DNA of 22,900 bases from NCBI GenBank assembly GCA_944325615.1, contig CALVAU010000112.1:1-22900 (forward strand), written 5' to 3'. The position numbers were made by a program, and so were the translations under genes. The stretch's first letter is position 1, and every line of letters starts with the position of its first letter. The DNA is from Candidatus Gastranaerophilales bacterium. Its GTDB lineage: Bacteria > Cyanobacteriota > Vampirovibrionia > Gastranaerophilales > Gastranaerophilaceae. Shown in pieces: positions 16,086-22,900 of the stretch. The notes under the pieces were generated by a model. The model was not told the origin of the DNA and did no database searches. It saw only the letters and a list, made by a program, of their open reading frames with translations.

Positions 16086-17579
16086 TTACTTGGCATTAGA
16101 AGCTGAAGGCTTGTTATCAGAACGTGCATCTATCAATATGCAATTTTCTGTGTGCTTTTTGTCTAATTCTTTAAATATATTACAAACCCTTTCTTCTTCT
16201 TTTTCATCAAAAAAGAAAATAACTTTCAATATTTTAGGATTGTTATTAGCCGCAGCATATATTTCAGTTTGTTTTTCTAAATTTTGTTTGAGTTTTTTAT
16301 TTGAAGCTAGTTTAAATTCAATTATAGTTTGATCATTTGCACCATAAGATATTTTAAAATCTACCGGACCTCTTCCATTATTGACTTCTGAGTTTACATC
16401 ATACTTTGTTATGTACCAAACAAACTTGAAAAATAATTGTAGAATTTCTTCTCTTTGAAAGTTTATACCCGGTACGTGAAATATTTTATAGCCGTCTTGG
16501 CATTCTATAACTTTTTTCATATGATTTACACGATTAATTGCCTCTTCAAAGCTTGATTTTGCTTCATAATTTTGGTTGTTCAACTGTAAAAGATCAACGA
16601 TTTCTTTTGCTTTTCTTTCAAGCATTGTATTCTTCTTCGGTGTATGAATTTTTTCAGAAAGTATTACATCTTTTAATTCTTCTTTTTTTGCCAAGTAAAG
16701 CTTTATGAAAAATTTTGCAAATTCTTCAGAATTGAATGCTTCTCTTGCATAATGTAATTTTTCTTCTTTAGTGTTTTCTTTTCTCTCTCCTTTTGCATCT
16801 AATTTTTCTGGTAATTTTTCATAAAAATATTTGTTTAAAGCTCCTTTAAGTTCCTCATTTGAAAGTCTTGGTGGAATATTTTCAATATCATTCAACAATT
16901 CTTTTTTATTGAGTACAAGATTCTCACTTACTAAAATGTCCAATGGTGTGAGGATTACAAAGTCATTTTTATAATTTGGTAGAACATATGATTTTGGCAT
17001 CCATCTTTTTAAAATGTAATTAAAGTGTGCATTTTGTATACTAAATTTTTTTCTTTTATCCTCTGAAATATATTTCAAGGTAAACGCTTCTGTTGTTGAT
17101 AACAAAAAATCTAAAATTAATCTAGTGACAAAATCACTTATATTATCAGCACCAATACCATCTTCTAACAGACTTACTTCTTCAATATGAACAGACGTGT
17201 TACTCTTTTTTTCAAGAATCTTTTGTAAATTTTTATGCAATGCCAATCCCATTTTTCTTGAGCCACCGCATCCTTTGTTTCCTATAGTAGAATATCCCAA
17301 CCAATTTTGTTTAATTTCTTTAAAAACAAATAAGTGCTTAAAATTTGGGGAACCTATCCTAATTTTAGAAGCTTCAGCATACAAAAACTCAATATATTTT
17401 AAGATTGCTTCATTTAACTCTTTATATTCTTGTTTTTCACTTGCGAAGATTAAAAAGGGGTCTATAAATAGGGGTAAATCATATACGATTGATAAGTCTA
17501 TTAAATTATTTTGTTTTAATAGTTCAGGATCAACATTGAAATAATCAGAAAAAGATAAATCTATTTTATTACTCCCCAT
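16086..17579 (-). CDS. PD-(D/E)XK nuclease-family protein
   Basis: The 497-aa protein ends in a clear PD-(D/E)XK nuclease core: a helix Glu (QREEILQLFF, about 375-384), GRGPVDF (402-408, Asp407), a beta turn, then IIEFKLASN (419-427, Glu421 and Lys423). The N-terminal two-thirds contains YDLPLFIDPFLIF (about 33-45) and LGYSTIGNKGCGG (about 94-106), conserved-looking blocks of an unnamed family. I take the ATG at 17579 because TGAGGA lies 6-7 nt before it; the ATG at 17585 has GAGG only 2 nt away. It lies upstream of and in line with the methyltransferase operon, so it could be that operon's restriction component or an independent defence nuclease. Confidence 0.78.
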   Translation of the reverse strand: MGSNKIDLSFSDYFNVDPELLKQNNLIDLSIVYDLPLFIDPFLIFASEKQEYKELNEAILKYIEFLYAEASKIRIGSPNFKHLFVFKEIKQNWLGYSTIGNKGCGGSRKMGLALHKNLQKILEKKSNTSVHIEEVSLLEDGIGADNISDFVTRLILDFLLSTTEAFTLKYISEDKRKKFSIQNAHFNYILKRWMPKSYVLPNYKNDFVILTPLDILVSENLVLNKKELLNDIENIPPRLSNEELKGALNKYFYEKLPEKLDAKGERKENTKEEKLHYAREAFNSEEFAKFFIKLYLAKKEELKDVILSEKIHTPKKNTMLERKAKEIVDLLQLNNQNYEAKSSFEEAINRVNHMKKVIECQDGYKIFHVPGINFQREEILQLFFKFVWYITKYDVNSEVNNGRGPVDFKISYGANDQTIIEFKLASNKKLKQNLEKQTEIYAAANNNPKILKVIFFFDEKEEERVCNIFKELDKKHTENCILIDARSDNKPSASNAK

Positions 17580-17653
17580 GCCCATTCCTCAAATATTATG
17601 AATTAAATCTAATATAATGTAAGCGTAACATGAAAATATAATAATATCAGTAT

Positions 17654-18193
17654 TTACAAATAAAAATTCATATAACTTTCATCAATAATATCTTGTTCGA
17701 TGCCGATGTATCGGAGGGTGATGGCGGAGTAGGAATGATTAAAAATCTTCTGCAGGAGTTCAATATTATCAAACTGTTTATAGTGGTGGTAGCCGAATGT
17801 TTTGCGCAGAGAATGTGTTCCGATTTTGTCCTGAAGATTCAATGTCTTTGCAGCCTTATTCAAAATCCTATACGCTTGATTCCGATCAAGCCTGTTTCCT
17901 TGTTGCGTAATAAATAGCGGTTCCTCTTTAGGACGGTCTTTTACAAAATCTTCAAGCACAACCTTTAGCTCCGGATTTAACGGAAAACGTTTGTTTTTCT
18001 TCGTCTTTTTCTCTTTAATTTCGACAAAATCTCTGCCTTTAACATCTCCAACATCAAGTTTCAAAATATCCGAAATCCTGAGTCCGCAATTTATCCCGAA
18101 AATAAAAAGCACAAGATCGCGTTTTTTGCGTTTCAACACCGCCTTCATTTTCTCAATATCATCTCTATTCCTTATCGGCTGGACAATATTCAT
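17654..18193 (-). CDS. Small tyrosine recombinase (catalytic domain only)
   Basis: Site-specific recombinase of 179 aa with the full catalytic set: Arg39 (CGLRISDIL), the beta-hairpin Lys (about 63-65), His127/Arg130 (HSLRKTFGYH), His153 (FNHSYS) and nucleophile Tyr162 (LRYIGI). It lacks the usual N-terminal core-binding domain, so it is about half the size of a typical phage integrase and similar to FimB/FimE-type recombinases. It lies 8 bp downstream of the XRE gene on the same strand, probably one transcript, divergent from the transposase. In this setting it could resolve transposition cointegrates or invert/integrate DNA; that role is inferred. Confidence 0.9.
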   Translation of the reverse strand: MNIVQPIRNRDDIEKMKAVLKRKKRDLVLFIFGINCGLRISDILKLDVGDVKGRDFVEIKEKKTKKNKRFPLNPELKVVLEDFVKDRPKEEPLFITQQGNRLDRNQAYRILNKAAKTLNLQDKIGTHSLRKTFGYHHYKQFDNIELLQKIFNHSYSAITLRYIGIEQDIIDESYMNFYL

Positions 18194-18201
18194 ACTTCCT
18201 C

Positions 18202-18468
18202 CTATATCCCCAAATAGTCTACCCCCAAGTTGTACCTCACAAAAAACTCAAAATCCTTGCTATATCTTTCGCCCGTAATGAGTTTAGAAGCATAGCTTTC
18301 TGTCATTTTGAGTCTTTTTGCAAGTTTCTTTTGCGTAAATTCTTTTTGCCGCAAAGCCAACCTAATCGCAAGTTCACGCCTGTATAAAAACACGCTTTTT
18401 GTTTTTGCCAAATTTTCATCGGCGCGTTCTTTAATATAATCAATGCTTTGTAGCTCTTTTTTCTTCAT
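18202..18468 (-). CDS. XRE-family transcriptional regulator
   Basis: The 88-aa protein has a helix-turn-helix at about residues 44-66 (FTQKKLAKRLKMTESYASKLITG), preceded by a basic helical region. The start at 18468 is set by a near-perfect GGAGGT 5 nt upstream; an ATG at 18498 would add 10 residues without a ribosome binding site. It is the first gene of a minus-strand pair with the tyrosine recombinase and faces the transposase operon, the position of the c repressor in Mu-like elements. Repeated GGAAACA half-sites in the shared promoter region are its likely operators. Confidence 0.82.
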   Translation of the reverse strand: MKKKELQSIDYIKERADENLAKTKSVFLYRRELAIRLALRQKEFTQKKLAKRLKMTESYASKLITGERYSKDFEFFVRYNLGVDYLGI

Positions 18469-18490
18469 AAAAACCTCCGAAATTCTCTGG

Positions 18491-18584
18491 GGAAACACAT
18501 CTTAACTCTGTTTCCAAGAAACATCAAGTCCTTAAATTTTTATGTCGAAATGATACAAAAGGGGTAAATATTAGTCGGAAACAG
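18491..18584. promoter_or_regulatory. Divergent control region with GGAAACA half-sites
   Basis: GGAAACA (18491-18497) and its inverse TGTTTCC (18509-18515) form a 7-bp inverted repeat with an 11-bp spacer. A third half-site GGAAACA lies at 18577-18583, next to the transposase start. The first two bracket the -10 of the XRE promoter. This suggests one repressor controlling both directions. Confidence 0.6.
18499..18527 (-). promoter_or_regulatory. Promoter for the XRE regulator and recombinase
   Basis: On the minus strand TTGATG (18522-18527) and TAAGAT (18499-18504) are 17 bp apart, about 30 bp upstream of the XRE start codon. Operator half-sites fall in the spacer and just past the -10. Confidence 0.55.
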
Positions 18585-18608
18585 TTCCAATTTAAGGTCG
18601 GAAGAGTG

Positions 18609-20591
18609 ATGAATGTAAGTAAGATGAACAAAGATAAATACATATCAATTCAAGAATTAGCAGACCTCAAAGGTGTCAGCACTCGGGCAATTCGTATGTC
18701 GCGAGATAAATATGTCACCCACGAAATTATTGTCAGAGGCGGAAAAAGTTTTGAAATCCTGTTATCAAGTATTGAGCTGGATTTACAAGAAAAATATTTT
18801 GACAAAAAGACACAGATAACTTCTGAATCAACGGCTTTGATACCGATTTTGCCTGTCAAAAATCTTCCGACTAAGGTTAATGAAATCGCTTTGGCGCGTT
18901 TGGATTTGCTTCGCGAATGGCAAAAATACAGAAAGCATCATCCTGAGGGTAAAACCCGTGCCGGAGTTGAGTTTATTGAAAGCTACAATACAGGCATGTT
19001 GTATCCGCATATTTTTAAGGTGCTCGGCAAAACTTCAATCGGCTCGGTTGAGCGTTGGAAACGCAAACTAGGAAACACGACGGATTATCATTTATTACTA
19101 CCCAAGTATGAGTATGCAACTGAGTTTCGCACGTCTCTGACCGATTATGAAAAACAGGTGTTTTTGAAAATTTTACTGCACCCGAACAAGTTTTGTGTCG
19201 GCAAAGCAATTTCAATAACCAAGCACATCTTGTCAAAAGAGGGGCCGATAAATGTTCAGGATGTGACATTTCGCCGTTATGCGAATTGGTTTCGGGATAA
19301 TCATTATGACATTTGGACGTTGGCCCGAGATGGTGAAAAAGCATTAAAAGACAATGTTGAACCATATATTTTGCGCGACATTTCAAAACTTAAGGTCGGG
19401 GATGTGCTTGTAGCAGACGGGCATAAACTATCGTTTTTAGTGCAAAATCCGTTTACAGGCAAACCGACACGGGCGACTTTAATCGGCTTTTTGGATTGGA
19501 AATCGACAGCACTTGTCGGGTATGAGATTATGCTTGAAGAAAATACCCAAAGTATAGCCTCTGCCCTTAGAAACGCCATAATCAACTTGCAAAATATCCC
19601 GAAAATTGTTTATCAGGATAACGGGAGAGCATTTAAGGCGAAGTATTTTGTGAATACAGATTTTAAGGAAACAGGGTTTGAGGGGATTTATGCTCGGCTT
19701 GGAATTAAGACGGTTTTTGCTCGACCGTATAATGCAAGAGCAAAAGTCATTGAACGGTTTTTTAAAGAGTTTCAGGAAAGTTTTGAAAAACTTTTGCCAA
19801 CTTATTCGGGTTCAAGTATTGAAAACAAACCCGCACATTTTAAGCGCAATGAGAAGTTTCATAAGCAATATTTCAAGCCGAATTATTACCCGACGATTGA
19901 TGAAGTCAAAATGCTTGTCGATAAATGGCTTGAATTTAAGAACACTCAACCTTGCCCGAATGATAAAAATCACACAATTGCAGAAGTTTTTGAAAACCGC
20001 GCGAAAATCAAAATTGACACCGCTCGGCTTGACGATTTGATGATGACGGCTGACATCAAAACAATTTATCAAAACGGGATTCGGTTCCTTGGCACGTTTT
20101 ATTATTCCGATAAATTATATGGACTTAAAACTCAGGTTATGATTCGCTACTCGCTTTTTGATTTATCCGAGATTAAAGTTTACACAGTCAAAAATCAGTT
20201 TTTATGTACCGCAAAACGCGTAACCAAAGCTCATCCGATGGCTTATCATCTCGGCGATATCAAAGATGTCGAGGATTTAAAACAGAAAATTCAAAAACAA
20301 AAACGGCTTAAGAATAAGACTATTAAAGAGTTACAGAAGTTTTTACCAAATGTGGATTTGAAATTTATTGAGCAAGATATTGAAGAAGATGTTCAAGAGG
20401 TGATTGAAGTGAAGCCGGTAAAAACGAAAAAGCCGACACCGCGAGAAATACAAATGAACGCACCTGTTTTTTTGAATAAGTATGAAAAGTTTGAATGGCT
20501 TATGAAAAACGGCTGCACTTGTGAAGATGACAGGGTGTGGCTTGCTGAATACAAGCAAAGTGAGGAATATCGAGGTCTATATGAAACATAA
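18609..20591 (+). CDS. MuA/TniA-like DDE transposase
   Basis: Catalyses DNA strand transfer of the element. From this start (660 aa) the N-terminal segment (about 8-60) is a MuA-like winged-helix/HTH domain (SIQELADLKGVSTRAIRMSRDKY). The RNase-H-fold core has the DDE triad Asp270 (VLVADGHKL), Asp337 (IVYQDNGRAF) and Glu382 (AKVIERFF). The first two positions nearly coincide with Mu transposase Asp269 and Asp336. A beta-barrel and a Lys-rich C-terminal tail follow, the tail being the expected contact for the ATPase. GTG at 18606 and ATG at 18609 or 18624 are all possible; GGAAG at 18600 favours 18606/18609. It overlaps the ATPase gene by 11 bp. Less AT-rich than the flanking cargo genes. Confidence 0.92.
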   Translation: MNVSKMNKDKYISIQELADLKGVSTRAIRMSRDKYVTHEIIVRGGKSFEILLSSIELDLQEKYFDKKTQITSESTALIPILPVKNLPTKVNEIALARLDLLREWQKYRKHHPEGKTRAGVEFIESYNTGMLYPHIFKVLGKTSIGSVERWKRKLGNTTDYHLLLPKYEYATEFRTSLTDYEKQVFLKILLHPNKFCVGKAISITKHILSKEGPINVQDVTFRRYANWFRDNHYDIWTLARDGEKALKDNVEPYILRDISKLKVGDVLVADGHKLSFLVQNPFTGKPTRATLIGFLDWKSTALVGYEIMLEENTQSIASALRNAIINLQNIPKIVYQDNGRAFKAKYFVNTDFKETGFEGIYARLGIKTVFARPYNARAKVIERFFKEFQESFEKLLPTYSGSSIENKPAHFKRNEKFHKQYFKPNYYPTIDEVKMLVDKWLEFKNTQPCPNDKNHTIAEVFENRAKIKIDTARLDDLMMTADIKTIYQNGIRFLGTFYYSDKLYGLKTQVMIRYSLFDLSEIKVYTVKNQFLCTAKRVTKAHPMAYHLGDIKDVEDLKQKIQKQKRLKNKTIKELQKFLPNVDLKFIEQDIEEDVQEVIEVKPVKTKKPTPREIQMNAPVFLNKYEKFEWLMKNGCTCEDDRVWLAEYKQSEEYRGLYET

Positions 20592-21270
20592 ATTTGTTGT
20601 AACGCAGAATGTAAAACGATTTGTGGATTTGATGGATACGCTAAAAAATGCGCCCGCGAATCTGCCCAAGATGGCACTTGTTTATGGCGATTTCGGGCTC
20701 GGAAAGTCGCAAACGATTATGTGGTGGGTTACGAATAACGATGCGATTTATGTTAGGTGCAACCACAAAATGTCTGCGCGTTGGCTTTTGACCGAGATTG
20801 TTGAGGAGCTTGATGATGTGCCAACGTACCTGACCTCGCTTTTATTCAAGCAAATTGAGGATAAGCTGCGTGAGCGGCCAAAGATTTTGGTTGTGGATGA
20901 GGTTGATTTTCTTTTGAATAACTCGTCTGCAATTGAGATTGTACGCGATTTGCACGACAAAATCGGGATTCCCGTTGTGCTTGTCGGGATGAACCTTGCG
21001 GAAGCAAAACTCAAACGGCATAAGCATATTTATGACAGACTTTTGGGTGTTCTGAAGTTTGAAACATTCAATAAAGATGATGTGGCAAAAATCGTGACAG
21101 AAATTTCTGATGTCGCGTTTGAGCCTGATGCACTTGAACTTATTTGTGCGAAATTTAATCAGTTTAGACAGATTGTAAAATTTTTAAATAAGGTCGAAAA
21201 CGTTGCCGATATGAACAATTTGAAAACAATTACTCTGACGGTTATGGAGGGGATTTTGAATGAAAAATAA
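20581..21270 (+). CDS. MuB/TniB-like AAA+ ATPase, transposition protein
   Basis: Target-selection ATPase that recruits the transposase to DNA. The 229-aa protein shows Walker A GDFGLGKSQT (36-45), Walker B ILVVDEVDF (102-110), a sensor-1 strand VVLVGMN (132-138) and a possible arginine finger in HKHIYDRLLG. A helical C-terminal domain follows. The ATG at 20581 has GAGG 5-6 nt upstream and sits in the last codons of the transposase gene (11-bp overlap). It in turn overlaps the third gene by 11 bp. Size and motifs fit MuB, TniB and IS21-helper type ATPases equally well; the Mu-like transposase upstream favours MuB/TniB. Confidence 0.9.
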   Translation: MKHKFVVTQNVKRFVDLMDTLKNAPANLPKMALVYGDFGLGKSQTIMWWVTNNDAIYVRCNHKMSARWLLTEIVEELDDVPTYLTSLLFKQIEDKLRERPKILVVDEVDFLLNNSSAIEIVRDLHDKIGIPVVLVGMNLAEAKLKRHKHIYDRLLGVLKFETFNKDDVAKIVTEISDVAFEPDALELICAKFNQFRQIVKFLNKVENVADMNNLKTITLTVMEGILNEK

Positions 21271-21913
21271 AATTTTGAAACTCGCAAAAAGGCTCGAAAC
21301 ATTCAAACTTGAAGATGTTGAATCGATTATAGGCGAGGGGGTAGAAGATATTTTACAGGAACTTGTTAAGGACAGACAGTTGAATTTGGTTGGCGGAATA
21401 TATTCATACAAAGCCGAGCAAAATTTACCTCTGCCATTTTGCTTTAAGTTTCATTCACAGGAAAAAATTGAGATGATAACGAAGTGTTTTTGTGCCGGGG
21501 TGAAGTCGAAACAGGCGAGTTTTCTTTTGGATATCGGGGATGCGACGATGCAGAATTTTTATAAACATTTTCGGCAGATGATTTATGAACGGCAATTGAA
21601 CGCCCTTAAAACGCACTTTGAACAAAAGCCGAAAATTGCCAAGATGCGAAGGTTTTATGATATACCGGTTTATTTTTATCTGTATGACAATGAACTTTTC
21701 ATCGCAGATAAGCCGCTAAAAACAAAACGCAAGAAACTTCCGCACACTAAAGAAGAATCTTTACGGATAAAAGTTCTCTATTCCCGCCTCCGCCGTTCAA
21801 TAAACCACTCCCAAATGAAACAAAACCTCGCACAGCATGTTACAGAACATATTTGGAGGTACAATGAAAATAATTATGACCTTTTTATTTTTTTTAAATC
21901 TTCCATAGAATAA
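21260..21913 (+). CDS. Uncharacterised third gene of the transposition operon, probable DNA-binding protein
   Basis: Not a family I recognise. The 217-aa protein starts with a winged-helix-like segment (ILKLAKRLETFKLEDVESIIG, about 5-25), followed by a helix-turn-helix-like stretch (MITKCFCAGVKSKQASFLLDIG, about 72-93) and a Lys/Arg-rich C-terminal region (KTKRKKLPHTKEESLR, about 155-170). It holds the place TniQ has in tniABQ operons but lacks TniQ's zinc-finger cysteines. The start overlaps the ATPase gene by 11 bp. The last 16 or so residues (NENNYDLFIFFKSSIE) lie past a sharp switch to AT-rich DNA and may be foreign sequence added at a junction, so the natural C-terminus may differ. Confidence 0.75.
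   Translation: MKNKILKLAKRLETFKLEDVESIIGEGVEDILQELVKDRQLNLVGGIYSYKAEQNLPLPFCFKFHSQEKIEMITKCFCAGVKSKQASFLLDIGDATMQNFYKHFRQMIYERQLNALKTHFEQKPKIAKMRRFYDIPVYFYLYDNELFIADKPLKTKRKKLPHTKEESLRIKVLYSRLRRSINHSQMKQNLAQHVTEHIWRYNENNYDLFIFFKSSIE
21864..21908 (+). pseudogene. Possible truncated start of a fourth transposition-operon gene
   Basis: A near-ideal GGAGGT (21855-21860) is followed 3 nt later by ATG at 21864. The reading frame gives only 14 codons (MKIIMTFLFFLNLP) before a stop. The signal sits at the end of the third gene, exactly where a coupled fourth gene would begin, and coincides with the switch to AT-rich DNA. It may be the beheaded start of a lost gene. A chance match is possible. Confidence 0.35.
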
Positions 21914-22485
21914 TTATTTACTATTACTGTATCTGTATTTTTATCATATATTGTAGAAGATTCTACTACGTAATCTTTTGCAACCTTTTTAATTATTTTA
22001 AAAATTTCAATAATATTTATTAGATAACAATATCTGTTTCTTGTGTTTGTTGAATTTATAAATATATAATTAAAAGATTCTTCTTCAATACAAGGTGAAA
22101 AAATATAACTATGCACAAAAAGGTTGCACAAATTATTTAATGTCAATGTTACATTTAGTTGGCTATTTAAATCGTAATTTTTATTTATATCACAAGCGTG
22201 TCCATAATAATCTAAAAGTTTTGGAGGTCTTGGTATTTTAGGATACGCAAGACAATTAATTGTAAGTTTGCAAACTGAATTACTAAGTTTTTTGGCTTCC
22301 AAAAGTTTTCTTATTATAAAAAAGATTGTAAAAAAGAATTTTTCAACTTTTAGATTAAATATATCATATTCTTCATCATCATAATCATCTTTTATATATG
22401 CATTTTTATCTGAATTAATCAGTTTGATAAACTTTCTTAATTCTTTTTTTAATTCTTCTTTCCATACCCATGATTCAAATATCAT
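21874..22485 (-). CDS. Uncharacterised 203-aa protein
   Basis: I do not recognise this protein. It is strongly AT-rich in coding sequence, unlike the transposition genes beside it. The N-terminal half is charged and helical (WKEELKKELRKFIKLINSD), then an acidic patch (DDYDDEEYD, about 34-42), a hydrophobic helix (FFTIFFIIRKLLEAKKL) and Asn-rich segments (SQLNVTLTLNNLCNLFVH). No signal peptide or catalytic motif is seen. There is no Shine-Dalgarno; TATAAT ends 6 nt before the ATG, suggesting a leaderless mRNA. It converges on the third transposition gene and overlaps it by 40 bp. Probably a cargo gene. Confidence 0.6.
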   Translation of the reverse strand: MIFESWVWKEELKKELRKFIKLINSDKNAYIKDDYDDEEYDIFNLKVEKFFFTIFFIIRKLLEAKKLSNSVCKLTINCLAYPKIPRPPKLLDYYGHACDINKNYDLNSQLNVTLTLNNLCNLFVHSYIFSPCIEEESFNYIFINSTNTRNRYCYLINIIEIFKIIKKVAKDYVVESSTIYDKNTDTVIVNNYSMEDLKKIKRS

Positions 22486-22491
22486 AAATTA

Positions 22492-22497
22492 ATTATA
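22492..22497 (-). promoter_or_regulatory. -10 element for the 203-aa gene
   Basis: A perfect TATAAT on the minus strand ends 6 nt before the start codon at 22485. The best -35 candidate is weak. Confidence 0.5.
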
Positions 22498-22682
22498 CTA
22501 TAAGAATTGACTGTATAAGTTAATTTTCGTTATTTTGTAGCATTTATAAATCATATCATTTATTTCGGACAGGCTAATTATTACATATTATTTGAACTTC
22601 CGACTAGGTTCCGAGTTTGGGAATGGGTAAATTCAAAACGGACTTTTTGTCCGGAAAGTGCCATTGGTGAATTTGGCAATAT

Positions 22683-22717
22683 ATTTAGGTTATAGCGATT
22701 TAGGTGGATTTATAGCG
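22683..22717 (+). repeat. Two-copy direct repeat ATTTAGGT...TATAGCG
   Basis: ATTTAGGTTATAGCG (22683-22697) is followed at once by ATTTAGGT plus five extra bases plus TATAGCG (22698-22717). This is a tandem duplication with a 5-nt insertion, located where transposase binding sites could be. Confidence 0.55.
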
Positions 22718-22900
22718 GAATTTTGAGTCCAAATACGGGACGAAAAAGTGACTTTTGGAGTAGTTTCAGTCAACCACTCGGAAGGGGGTTAAAGTCAAAC
22801 ACAAAGCCGAAAGTCGGCAGAAAAATAATTTTTCAAATGTCCCATTAAAACCCACTTTTCTTTGTTTTGTATCTGACATAAATTAGACTCCCTTAACGGG

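Larger units (their letters stand above)
22486..22900. other. Non-coding repeat-bearing region, possible element end
   Basis: 415 bp without a credible gene. It holds a perfect 5-bp hairpin CGGAC-TTTTT-GTCCG (22639-22653), an inverted TGCCA/TGGCA pair (22659-22678), a direct repeat (22683-22717), a GCCGA/TCGGC hairpin (22806-22818), and TTCCGACTA (22598-22606), which is the inverse of TAGTCGGAA upstream of the transposase. Such clustered repeats are common at transposon ends, but I cannot define a terminus or a target duplication. Confidence 0.4.

Noticed and set aside
16081..16332. Plus-strand reading frame across the nuclease gene's 3' end
   Set aside because: It is antisense to the conserved nuclease domain, lacks a ribosome binding site and has no recognisable protein features.
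18650..20677. Several antisense reading frames inside the transposase gene
   Set aside because: The sense frame has full DDE motifs and overlaps properly with its neighbours; the antisense frames are side effects of its codon composition.
18609..21913. CRISPR-associated or Tn7-type transposon with TnsA/TnsD
   Set aside because: No TnsA nuclease, no zinc-finger TniQ and no cas genes; only transposase, ATPase and an unassigned third gene.

Overview
The window is AT-rich bacterial DNA using the standard code and mostly Shine-Dalgarno starts. It reads as an accessory, island-like region: phage-defence genes, small unrecognised genes and a Mu/Tn7-type transposition module, with no housekeeping genes. 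The host cannot be fixed from the sequence. An AT-rich, probably gut-type bacterium (Gastranaerophilales, Bacillota and similar lineages) would fit, but that is a guess.

Layout. 1-200: an intrinsic terminator, a 19-nt piece that looks like a tRNA 3' end (a candidate attachment core), and a short GC-rich stretch. 200-1640: a hipBA toxin-antitoxin operon on the minus strand with its own promoter and palindromic operators. 1788-3231: an unrecognised 361-aa gene and a DUF4186 gene on the plus strand. 3329-6341: a two-gene Hachiman-like defence operon (HamA nuclease, HamB helicase). 6391-8775: small genes, including two related ~70-aa proteins, an HNH-like zinc protein and an orphan Cas2-like protein. 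8881-15843: a tightly coupled minus-strand operon of three different DNA methyltransferases, the last possibly fused to a nuclease domain. 16086-17579: a PD-(D/E)XK nuclease. 17654-21913: a small tyrosine recombinase and an XRE regulator (minus), divergent from a MuA/TniA-like transposase, a MuB/TniB-like ATPase and an unrecognised third gene (plus). 21874-22485: an AT-rich minus-strand gene of unknown function. 22486-22900: non-coding sequence with short repeats, possibly an element end.

How it fits together. HamAB, the methyltransferase operon and the nuclease gene look like a defence island. The transposition module is visibly less AT-rich than its surroundings. It carries a regulator/operator region like the early region of Mu-like elements, and a small tyrosine recombinase that could act as a cointegrate resolvase. 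The three-methyltransferase operon with the upstream nuclease, and the five-gene transposition module, are the best candidates for something not yet described. Several genes lack a Shine-Dalgarno sequence but have a -10 hexamer 6-7 nt before the start codon, suggesting leaderless mRNAs.
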